This document shows positions 1 through 5,194 of a DNA stretch of 5,194 bases, in pieces. A model generated the notes under the pieces. It was not told the origin of the DNA and did not search any database. It worked only from the letters and a program-made list of their open reading frames with translations. A program made the translations under genes and the position numbers. Source of the stretch: Flavobacteriaceae bacterium (GTDB taxonomy: Bacteria; Bacteroidota; Bacteroidia; Flavobacteriales; Flavobacteriaceae); the NCBI GenBank assembly GCA_947377425.1, contig CANCFZ010000168.1, forward strand, positions 1 to 5,194. Reading direction: 5' to 3'. The first letter of the stretch is position 1; each line of letters begins with the position of its first letter.

Positions 1-518
1 ATTGGAACTTTCTTTCCAGCAACCAATATTGTCGGACTTTCACTCCAATTAAAACTTTCAATTACCGAAGTCGTGTTCATTTTCCAATTAGACAATTTCA
101 CATCGCTTAATAAAGTGATAGTTCCATTTAATTCAATTTCACGAGTATCGTTCAATCCCATAAAATCTGTTCCGTATTTAAATTTTGACCAGATTTTCAA
201 AGGTAAAACCGATTCAATCTTTCCATCTTTTTCTATCAATTTTATCGGAGCTGTTTTCCATATTTTCATTTCTGTTTTATCATCGTCTAGTACAGTATCC
301 TCATAAATCAAATCCACCAACGATTTATTTAGTTGATTTTCTATCTCTTTAAGTGAAATTTCCATCGGCATACTCACAAAAGAAGTGGTGTTTTTATAAG
401 CCATAGTAACATTTTCTGACGGTTCAGGTTTTAATGTTGCAATTTTATTAGTAGAAGAACAACCAATAATCGAGGAAAACAGTACAACAACTGTTACTGC
501 AATAAAAATCTTTTTCAT
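1..518 (-). CDS. DUF4403-like lipoprotein, N-terminal part (runs off left edge)
   Basis: Seen: an open minus-strand frame from an ATG at 516-518 to the left edge, 172 complete codons with no stop. The start MKKIFIAV leads into a hydrophobic stretch (residues 4-18) and a lipobox ending I-I-G-C, with the lipidated Cys at residue 20 (codon 459-461). Cys is followed by Ser-Ser, and no acidic surface-export signal follows, so an outer-membrane lipoprotein facing the periplasm is the likely location (inference). The mature part has a pattern I associate with DUF4403: MEISLKEIENQLNKSL, LIYED, an acidic DDD stretch, then KIWKTAPIKL and LPLKIW. Members of that family are lipoproteins of unknown function, usually well over 400 residues, so most of the protein lies outside the window. 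It is divergent from the TolC operon across a 136-nt gap. No good promoter was found for it. The reading frame and lipobox are firm; the family name is moderately sure. Confidence 0.72.
   Translation of the reverse strand, partial: MKKIFIAVTVVVLFSSIIGCSSTNKIATLKPEPSENVTMAYKNTTSFVSMPMEISLKEIENQLNKSLVDLIYEDTVLDDDKTEMKIWKTAPIKLIEKDGKIESVLPLKIWSKFKYGTDFMGLNDTREIELNGTITLLSDVKLSNWKMNTTSVIESFNWSESPTILVAGKKVP
459..518 (-). other. Lipoprotein signal peptide (SPaseII lipobox)
   Basis: The first 20 codons of the left-edge gene encode a basic N-terminus (KK), a hydrophobic core rich in V, I, F and A, and the lipobox I17-I18-G19-C20. Signal peptidase II would cleave before Cys20. Residues after the Cys (S-S-T-N-K) include no acidic cluster of the kind reported to send Bacteroidota lipoproteins to the cell surface. 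Confidence 0.8.
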
Positions 519-595
519 TTTAAATCAAAAATTAATTTGGGTGTGAATGTAACAAAAAAACCAATTTAACGTCTGATAAGGATATGTTAATTTAG

Positions 596-624
596 TTGTA
601 TTCATTTTAAAACTATTAAATTTG
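596..624 (+). promoter_or_regulatory. Bacteroidota-type promoter of the TolC-adaptor-tsaB operon
   Basis: A TTG at 596-598 is followed, after 18 nt, by TAAATTTG at 617-624. This matches the Bacteroidota sigma factor consensus (TTG, 17-19 nt, TAnnTTTG) at every fixed position. Transcription would start near 630, giving a short A-rich leader of about 25 nt before the ATG at 655. The last bases before that ATG (AATAAAAGAAC) contain no Shine-Dalgarno sequence, which is normal in this phylum. It is the only strong promoter I see for the three plus-strand genes. Confidence 0.7.
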
Positions 625-654
625 CATACTATTTTCACTTTTGAATAAAAGAAC

Positions 655-2031
655 ATGAAAAATACCAGTTTTAAAATAGTGATGCTACTTCTTTTGTTCT
701 TGGGTATTAACGCTCAAGCACAAAACAAAAAGTGGTCGCTTAAAGAATGCGTAGATTATGCACTTGAAAACAACATTTCAATTAAGCAAACCGAATTGGA
801 TGGAGAAACTACAGCTATTAGCAAAAAGGCAGCTTTAGGAAGTTTTTTACCAAGTATTAATGCCAACGCATCACATTCGTGGAATATTGGTTTAAATCAA
901 AATATCACTACTGGATTATTAGAAAATCAAACTACACAGTTTACTTCTGCGGGTTTAAATTCTAATATTACCATTTATAACGGACTTCAAAATCAGAACA
1001 AACTTCGAAAAGCCAATCTTTCAATAATTGCTGCTCAGTATCAGTTGTCCAAAATGAAAGATGATATTTCGTTGAATGTTGCCAATGCTTACTTGCAAAT
1101 TCTTTTCAATAAAGAAAATTTAAAAGTTCAAAATGAGCAATTAGCTTATGACGAAAAACAACAAAAAAGAAGCGAAGAAATGGTTGCATCTGGAGTAGTT
1201 GCTCGTGGGGATTTATTAGATGTAAAAGCAACAGTAGCTTCTGACAAACAAAAAGTAATTGCTGCCGATAATAATTTATTTATATCCAAATTGAGTTTAG
1301 CACAAATGCTTCAATTAGAAGATTTTCAAACATTTGATATTGCCGATGTTGAATATGAAGCAAAACCAAGTACAACAATGCTTCAAAAACCAGAAGATAT
1401 AGTTGAAAAAGCCAAACAAGATCGTGTTGAACTTAAAATTGCTAAAGCCAATTTAGAAATTGCAGAAAAAGATGTGAAAATTGCAAAAGGTGCTTTTCAA
1501 CCAAGTTTGACAGGGTTTTATAGTTTTAGTTCTAGAGTAAGTTATACTAATAGAATTATTGGTGTTGATGGAACTGGAACTCCAATTTTAACAGGGCCAC
1601 TTCCATTTTTTGATCAGTTTAGCAATAATAAAGGGCATAATTTTGGAGTGCAATTAAATGTTCCTATTTTGAATGGATTTTCAGCTAAAAATAATTTGGA
1701 ACGAAGTAAAATAGCTTTGGAGCGTTCTAAAACAACCGAAAAGCAAGCTGTTCTTGATTTAGAAAGAAATGTGTATACCGCAATTACAAATGCAAAAGTA
1801 GCATTAAATGCTTATGAAGCAGCAACTGCAGCATTTGAGGCACGAAAAGAAGCATTTAATTATGCAAAAGAAAAATATGCAGTGGGAATGATGAATAGTT
1901 TCGATTTTAATCAGTCGCAAACGTTATACGTAAATTCGCAATCAGAAGTTTTAAGAACGAAATACGATTATATTTTTAAAGTTAAAATTGTAGAGTTTTA
2001 TTTCGGAATACCAATCATTGAAAAAAAATAG
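655..2031 (+). CDS. TolC-family outer membrane efflux channel
   Basis: Outer-membrane exit duct of a tripartite export system; TolC proteins form trimeric channels that join an adaptor in the periplasm. The 458-residue length is normal for the family. A signal peptide occupies residues 1-22 (hydrophobic LLLLFLGINA, then A-Q-A before Gln23). The mature protein opens with WSLKECVDYALENN, the usual start of Bacteroidota TolC proteins. Two structural repeats are visible, about residues 28-220 and 245-450. Each has long charged or alanine-rich helices and a strand segment: LPSINANASHSWNIGLNQ in the first, QPSLTGFYSF and GVQLNVPILNG (331-341) in the second. The C-terminal helix carries AVGMMNSFDFNQSQTLY, ending FYFGIPI. 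It is first in the operon behind the 596-624 promoter and is followed after 4 nt by the adaptor. The exported substrate cannot be read from the sequence. Confidence 0.93.
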   Translation: MKNTSFKIVMLLLLFLGINAQAQNKKWSLKECVDYALENNISIKQTELDGETTAISKKAALGSFLPSINANASHSWNIGLNQNITTGLLENQTTQFTSAGLNSNITIYNGLQNQNKLRKANLSIIAAQYQLSKMKDDISLNVANAYLQILFNKENLKVQNEQLAYDEKQQKRSEEMVASGVVARGDLLDVKATVASDKQKVIAADNNLFISKLSLAQMLQLEDFQTFDIADVEYEAKPSTTMLQKPEDIVEKAKQDRVELKIAKANLEIAEKDVKIAKGAFQPSLTGFYSFSSRVSYTNRIIGVDGTGTPILTGPLPFFDQFSNNKGHNFGVQLNVPILNGFSAKNNLERSKIALERSKTTEKQAVLDLERNVYTAITNAKVALNAYEAATAAFEARKEAFNYAKEKYAVGMMNSFDFNQSQTLYVNSQSEVLRTKYDYIFKVKIVEFYFGIPIIEKK

Positions 2032-2035
2032 TGTC

Positions 2036-3331
2036 ATGTCAAAAAAGAAAATTTACATACTGCTTTCAGTTCTAGTTGTAGTAGCCGTTTTATTAGTTGT
2101 TTTAAAATCTAAAGGTGTCATCGGAAAAAGTGATGATTCTAAAGAGGTTGAAATTGCAAAAGCAAATCAAATTACTATTGTTGAAACTGTTTCTGCAACA
2201 GGAAAAATTCAACCCGAAATTGAAGTTAAAATATCCTCTCAAGTATCAGGAGAAATTATTGATTTGCCTGTAAAAGAAGGTCAAGTTGTGAAAAAGGGCG
2301 ATTTGTTAGTTCGCATCAATCCCGATTTGTATACTTCAGGTTTAAATCGTTCGGTTTCTAATTATTCTGGAACAAAATCTGGGCTTAGTCAAGCAGATGC
2401 TTCGTTCAAAGAAGCACAAGCAAGTTACGAAAGAAACAAAACATTATACGACAAAGGAATTATCTCTAAAGCCGATTGGGATAAAGCAACAGCTTCATTT
2501 GAAGTAGCTAAAGCCAATAAACAAACAGCTTATTTTAATGTTCAAAGTGCTTCAGCGTCTGTAAAAGAGGCTAAAGACAATTTAGGAAGAACTACAATTT
2601 ATTCTCCAAACGACGGAACTATTTCTAAACTTAGTGTTGAATTAGGGGAAAGAATTTTAGGAACACAACAAATGGCAGGAACTGAACTATTGCGCGTTGC
2701 CAATTTGAACAATATGGAAGTGGAAGTTGATGTTAACGAAAATGATATCGTTAAAATTAACATTGGTGATGAAACCAAAATTCAAGTAGATGCTTATTTG
2801 AAAAAAGAATTTAAAGGAATTGTAACTAGTATTTCTAATTCTGCAAGTACAACAACTACAGCCGATCAGGTAACTAATTTCAAAGTAAAAGTTAGAATTC
2901 TAAAAGAATCTTATATGGATTTGATTCAAGGAAAACCGGATACTTATTCTCCATTTAGACCAGGAATGACGGCTACGGTTGATATTATTACAACAAGAAA
3001 AGAAAATGTAATTGGAATTCCAATTAGTTCTGTTGTTGTAAAATCAGACACTGCAGCAACTAAGAAATTTGAAATGACAGAAGACAATAAAGATCAAGTA
3101 AAGTCTAAAAGTGATAAAAAATACGAATGTGTTTTTGTGAAAGTTGGCGATAAAGCTAAAATCAGAATTGTAAAAACCGGAATTCAAGACGATACTAATA
3201 TTGAGATTTTGTCTGGTTTGAAAAAAGGAGATGAAGTGATTACCGGACCTTATGTTACGGTTTCAAAAGATTTGAATTCTGGTGATAAAGTAAAAGTTAG
3301 TGCTGCAAAGGATAAACTTCCCAAAAAATAA
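2036..3331 (+). CDS. MacA/HlyD-like periplasmic adaptor subunit (membrane fusion protein)
   Basis: Links an inner-membrane exporter to the TolC-type channel. Predicted 431 residues from the ATG at 2036; a longer frame exists from a TTG at 2018 inside tolC, but the ATG gives the normal MSKKKIYILL start. Domains in order: membrane anchor 5-24; first half of the lipoyl/barrel-sandwich domain 57-95 (ISSQVSGEIIDLPVKEGQVV, then KKGDLLVRIN); alpha-hairpin about 98-183 with YERNKTLYDKGIISKADWD; second lipoyl half 184-222 (IYSPNDGTISKLSVELGE); beta-barrel about 225-320 ending FRPGMTATVDI; membrane-proximal domain 325-425 (VIGIPISSVV, then LSGLKKGDEVITGP). A Lys/Asp/Glu-rich insertion lies at about 337-362. 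Spacing to tolC is 4 nt and to tsaB 13 nt, so one operon with translational coupling to tolC is likely. The architecture resembles MacA, which partners an ABC pump, but no pump gene is in the window. Confidence 0.92.
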   Translation: MSKKKIYILLSVLVVVAVLLVVLKSKGVIGKSDDSKEVEIAKANQITIVETVSATGKIQPEIEVKISSQVSGEIIDLPVKEGQVVKKGDLLVRINPDLYTSGLNRSVSNYSGTKSGLSQADASFKEAQASYERNKTLYDKGIISKADWDKATASFEVAKANKQTAYFNVQSASASVKEAKDNLGRTTIYSPNDGTISKLSVELGERILGTQQMAGTELLRVANLNNMEVEVDVNENDIVKINIGDETKIQVDAYLKKEFKGIVTSISNSASTTTTADQVTNFKVKVRILKESYMDLIQGKPDTYSPFRPGMTATVDIITTRKENVIGIPISSVVVKSDTAATKKFEMTEDNKDQVKSKSDKKYECVFVKVGDKAKIRIVKTGIQDDTNIEILSGLKKGDEVITGPYVTVSKDLNSGDKVKVSAAKDKLPKK

Positions 3332-3344
3332 TTAGTTGGCACAA

Positions 3345-4004
3345 ATGACCTACATTCTCAATATTGAAACGGCAACTAAAAATTGTTCAGTTTCATTAGC
3401 AAAAAATGGTGAAACAATTATTTGTAAGGAAATTGCTGAACAAGGCTATTCTCATGCAGAAAAACTTCATGTTTTCATAACTGAAATTATCAAAGAAGCT
3501 GGTGTTTTAATGTCAGATTTAAAAGCTATCGCTGTTAGTCAAGGGCCAGGTTCTTATACTGGATTGCGAATTGGAGTTTCTGCCGCAAAAGGATTGTGTT
3601 ATGCGTTAGAGATTCCTTTAATTGCTATTGATACTTTAACTTCATTAGCAAATCAAGTAAAACAGATTGACGGATTGATAGTCCCAATGATTGACGCACG
3701 TAGAATGGAAGTTTATAGTGCTATTTTTAACTCTAATAAAGAAATGATTCGTGAGGTTCAAGCGGAAATTTTGACTGAAGAAAGATTCGTAAATCAAGCT
3801 GAAATAATTTATTTCATTGGAGACAGTAACGAAAAAGCAAAAGAGGTTTTGAAGAAGACTAATTTTATTTTCTTGGATGAAATTGTATTTCCATCTGCAA
3901 ACGAAATGAGCGCTATTTCATATAAAAAATTTCAAAATAATGATTTTGTTGATGTTGCTTATTTTGAACCTTATTATTTGAAAGATTTTATGTTTGCCAA
4001 ATAA
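3345..4004 (+). CDS. tsaB: TsaB, tRNA t6A37 threonylcarbamoyltransferase complex subunit
   Basis: TsaB is the dimerising scaffold for TsaD in bacterial t6A synthesis, in which a threonylcarbamoyl group is placed on A37 of ANN-decoding tRNAs with TsaC and TsaE; it acts in the cytoplasm. Predicted 219 residues from the ATG at 3345, normal for the family. Visible landmarks: LNIETATKNCSVSLAKNG at the N-terminus (ASKHA-fold phosphate-1-like segment, degenerate in TsaB), SHAEKLHVFI at 36-45, the signature SQGPGSYTGLRIGVSAAKGL at 65-84, and PMIDARRMEVYSA at 114-126. The C-terminus ends with AYFEPYYLKDF. An in-frame TTG at 3336 would add only MAQ and is not preferred. It lies 13 nt after the adaptor and is probably carried on the same transcript, although its function is unrelated to efflux. 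Its stop codon directly abuts that of the convergent mscS. Confidence 0.94.
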   Translation: MTYILNIETATKNCSVSLAKNGETIICKEIAEQGYSHAEKLHVFITEIIKEAGVLMSDLKAIAVSQGPGSYTGLRIGVSAAKGLCYALEIPLIAIDTLTSLANQVKQIDGLIVPMIDARRMEVYSAIFNSNKEMIREVQAEILTEERFVNQAEIIYFIGDSNEKAKEVLKKTNFIFLDEIVFPSANEMSAISYKKFQNNDFVDVAYFEPYYLKDFMFAK

Positions 4005-4829
4005 TTATTTAGATACATCTCTAACAAAAGGTTGAATTGTAATTCCTTTTTCATCAAAAGCAGTTTTGCATTGTTGCAAAATATCAGAAGATACTTGTCC
4101 GAAATCTTCATTTTTAGACCACGGACGAATTGCAAGATGAATCGCACTATCAGTTAAATCTCTTACAAGAACAACTGGTTCTGGAGTTTTTAAAACTTTA
4201 GGGTGATTTTTCATCACTTCCATAACAATATCTTTAGCTACTTTAATGTCGGTAGCATACGAAAGTGAAAATACTAAATCCATTCTTCTCATTCCTGCAA
4301 CAGATAAATTGGTGATAATTCCGTTAGATAAAATCCCATTTGGAACAAAAATAGTTTGATTATTAGCAGAAATTAATTTAGTTACAAAAATTTGAATTTC
4401 AGAAACAGTTCCAATCACACCTTGCGCTTCAATAGTATCTCCAACACGAAATGGTTTAAATACTATAATCAACATTCCGCCGGCAAAATTGGATAATGAT
4501 CCTTGTAATGATAATCCAACAGCTAAACCAGCGGCTCCCAATATTGCAACAAATGACGAAGTTTCTATTCCGAGTCTAGAAATAAAAGTTACAAATAATA
4601 AAACGCGTAAAACCCAAATTAAAATATCGGCTAAAAATTTAGATAATGTTGGGTCTAAATTTCGTTTAATCATGATTTTCTTTACCAATCTATTGATTAA
4701 TCTAATGGCATAAATACCAACAAATAGAATTATTATTGCTGAGATTAACTTAGGTGAATAATCAACAAGTATTTGTAAAAATCCTTTGCTGTAATTTTCG
4801 AATGAGAAAAAGTCTTGTTTTGCTTCCAT
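4005..4829 (-). CDS. mscS: Small-conductance mechanosensitive channel, MscS family
   Basis: Inner-membrane homoheptameric channel that opens under membrane tension and releases solutes on hypo-osmotic shock. The 274 residues match the compact E. coli type (286). Three membrane segments: TM1 about 27-48, TM2 about 66-86, TM3 about 93-126. TM3 carries the pore helix GAAGLAVGLSLQGSLSN (98-114). By alignment from memory with E. coli MscS, Leu102 and Leu106 correspond to the gate leucines L105 and L109, and Gly110 to the kink glycine G113. After it come FKPFRVGD (124-131), GTVSEIQIFVTKL (140-152) and the FVPNG segment (161-165) of the cytoplasmic beta domain, then the alpha/beta vestibule region to the C-terminus. 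All expected pore features are present, so it looks functional. It is convergent with tsaB with no bases between the stops. Upstream is a terminator-like hairpin ending 13 nt before the start codon. Confidence 0.95.
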   Translation of the reverse strand: MEAKQDFFSFENYSKGFLQILVDYSPKLISAIIILFVGIYAIRLINRLVKKIMIKRNLDPTLSKFLADILIWVLRVLLFVTFISRLGIETSSFVAILGAAGLAVGLSLQGSLSNFAGGMLIIVFKPFRVGDTIEAQGVIGTVSEIQIFVTKLISANNQTIFVPNGILSNGIITNLSVAGMRRMDLVFSLSYATDIKVAKDIVMEVMKNHPKVLKTPEPVVLVRDLTDSAIHLAIRPWSKNEDFGQVSSDILQQCKTAFDEKGITIQPFVRDVSK

Positions 4830-4837
4830 AATACTAT

Positions 4838-4865
4838 AAAAAAATCACGCTATTGTAGCGTGATT
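4838..4865 (-). terminator. Intrinsic terminator-like hairpin between the repeat-protein gene and mscS
   Basis: Read on the minus strand, AATCACGCTA (4865-4856) and TAGCGTGATT (4852-4843) form a perfect 10-bp stem with a 3-nt loop (CAA). A run of seven T follows, from the last two stem bases at 4844-4843 down to 4838. This is a textbook rho-independent terminator for the upstream repeat-protein gene, whose stop lies 32 nt before the stem. Its base is only 13 nt from the mscS ATG at 4829, so it also sits in any mscS leader. On the plus strand the stem is followed, after AAA, by six T, so weak bidirectional action is possible, but no plus-strand gene runs into it. Confidence 0.82.
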
Positions 4866-4874
4866 AAATTTTTT

Positions 4875-4905
4875 CAAAGATAAACTTTTTTCTGAAATTA
4901 ATCAG
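4875..4905 (-). promoter_or_regulatory. Candidate promoter for mscS (-7 strong, -33 weak)
   Basis: On the minus strand TATCTTTG at 4882-4875 matches every fixed base of the Bacteroidota -7 element TAnnTTTG. The best -33 match is only CTG at 4905-4903, with a 20-nt spacer, so this half is poor. If used, transcription would start around 4868-4870, just upstream of the hairpin, giving mscS a leader of about 40 nt that is almost entirely hairpin plus U-run. The -33 would lie in the last codons of the upstream gene. Confidence 0.4.
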
Positions 4906-5194
4906 CGTCTTCTTCAACTCTGTTAGTTTCCTCTGCTGGTTTTAGAGCTGCTTCTTCGTTGGCGTCATCTGTAAAAGAATGTACTTTTTCTTTAACGGTT
5001 TCTATAGCATTTCCAGCCATTTCTTCTGCTTTGTCAGATAATTCGCTTGCTTTTTCTTTTACAGTTTCAACTGCGTTGTCAATAGCTTCACTAGCAGCAG
5101 GAACGTACTCACTTACTTTTTCTTTTGCAATATCTACATATTCTTCTGCTTTATCCATTAATGGTGCTGCAGCTTCTTTTGCTTTTTCAATTGC
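4898..5194 (-). CDS. Charged helical repeat protein, C-terminal part (runs off right edge)
   Basis: I cannot assign a function. The frame is open from the right edge to the TAA at 4898-4900: 98 codons visible. A Met at 5156-5158 could start an 86-residue protein, but the 12 codons upstream (AIEKAKEAAAPL) are in frame, stop-free and continue the same repeat, so this Met is probably internal and the real start lies outside. The visible part is dominated by Ala, Glu, Lys, Asp and Val, with no Cys or Trp and no membrane segment. It contains three 22-residue units and part of a fourth, with core VKEK; 22 is two hendecads, typical of long amphipathic helices or coiled coils. The tail (EEAALKPAEETNRVEEDAD) is acidic and probably disordered. 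The composition recalls YtxH-like, LEA-like or apolipoprotein-like proteins, some linked to stress, but this is resemblance only. It is co-directional with mscS, separated by a terminator. Confidence 0.75.
   Translation of the reverse strand, partial: AIEKAKEAAAPLMDKAEEYVDIAKEKVSEYVPAASEAIDNAVETVKEKASELSDKAEEMAGNAIETVKEKVHSFTDDANEEAALKPAEETNRVEEDAD
4946..5143 (-). repeat. Three tandem 66-bp (22-residue) coding repeats
   Basis: Units run 5143-5078, 5077-5012 and 5011-4946 in minus-strand order. Their protein sequences begin EYVDIAKEKVSEY, NAVETVKEKASEL and NAIETVKEKVHSF. Units two and three are most alike (NA-V/I-ETVKEK shared). DNA similarity is strongest over the VKEK part, seen on the plus strand as CTTTTTCTTT recurring every 66 bases. 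A degenerate fourth unit fills 5194-5144 (IEKAKEAAAPLMDKAE). The units look like old, diverged internal duplications rather than recent copies. Confidence 0.7.

Noticed and set aside
73..306. Plus-strand open frame of 77 codons
   Set aside because: It lies wholly opposite the minus-strand lipoprotein gene, has an unnatural Ser/Phe/Ile-rich composition, and no start context; it is a shadow frame.
529..538. AAATTAATTT palindrome in the divergent intergenic region
   Set aside because: Short pure-AT palindromes are expected by chance in DNA this AT-rich; nothing marks it as an operator.
526..570. Possible minus-strand promoter for the lipoprotein gene (TAAATTGG at 568-561, or TAATTTTTG at 534-526)
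   Set aside because: The first misses one fixed base and has no TTG at the right distance; the second has a wrong internal spacing and would leave almost no leader.
4026..4050. Possible terminator for tsaB: AAAAGG pairing with CCTTTT across a 13-nt loop, followed by T
   Set aside because: The stem is short and A/T-rich with only two G:C pairs, and the bases encode conserved-looking C-terminal MscS residues (KGITIQPF), so the symmetry is probably coincidental.
4489..4713. Plus-strand open frame of 74 codons
   Set aside because: It is antisense to the highly conserved pore region of mscS and has no recognisable family pattern; it is a shadow frame.
1..5194. CRISPR arrays, tRNA or rRNA genes, insertion sequences, integrase or attachment sites, toxin-antitoxin or phage-defence genes
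   Set aside because: I looked on both strands and saw none. The only tandem repeat is inside the right-edge coding sequence, and nearly all the sequence is accounted for by six ordinary genes.

Overview
The window looks like a chromosomal segment from a Bacteroidota bacterium, most likely a Flavobacteriaceae member close to Flavobacterium. The DNA is strongly AT-rich, no start codon has a clear Shine-Dalgarno sequence, and promoter-like sites follow the Bacteroidota pattern (TTG, about 18 nt, TAnnTTTG). The proteins also have the flavobacterial flavour of their families. Taxonomy is inferred from these traits only; no search was run.

Layout, left to right. (1) Positions 1-518, minus strand: the N-terminal 172 residues of a lipoprotein resembling the DUF4403 family, running off the left edge. 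(2) Positions 519-654: a divergent intergenic region with a good promoter for the rightward operon. (3) Positions 655-4004, plus strand: a tightly packed three-gene run of a TolC-family outer-membrane channel, a MacA/HlyD-like periplasmic adaptor, and tsaB (tRNA t6A synthesis). (4) Positions 4005-4829, minus strand: a small MscS-type mechanosensitive channel whose stop codon directly abuts the tsaB stop. (5) Positions 4830-4897: a 68-nt gap holding a strong hairpin plus T-run and a promoter-like -7 element. (6) Positions 4898-5194, minus strand: the C-terminal part of a charged, helical, 22-residue-repeat protein that runs off the right edge.

How they work together: the TolC protein and adaptor are two of the three parts of a tripartite export system. 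No inner-membrane pump (MacB-like ABC or RND) lies in the window, so the partner must be elsewhere. tsaB is co-directional and probably co-transcribed, but its job is unrelated. MscS and the repeat protein could share an envelope or osmotic-stress role, but this rests on adjacency and composition alone.

Overall this is mostly ordinary core-genome content. I do not see a convincing undescribed system. The points most worth a second look are the terminator-like hairpin just upstream of the mscS start, the hendecad-type repeat protein, and the A8 run at the TolC stop. Two plus-strand genes have database-style TTG starts that I replace with downstream ATGs, and the right-edge gene is open upstream rather than starting at its internal Met.
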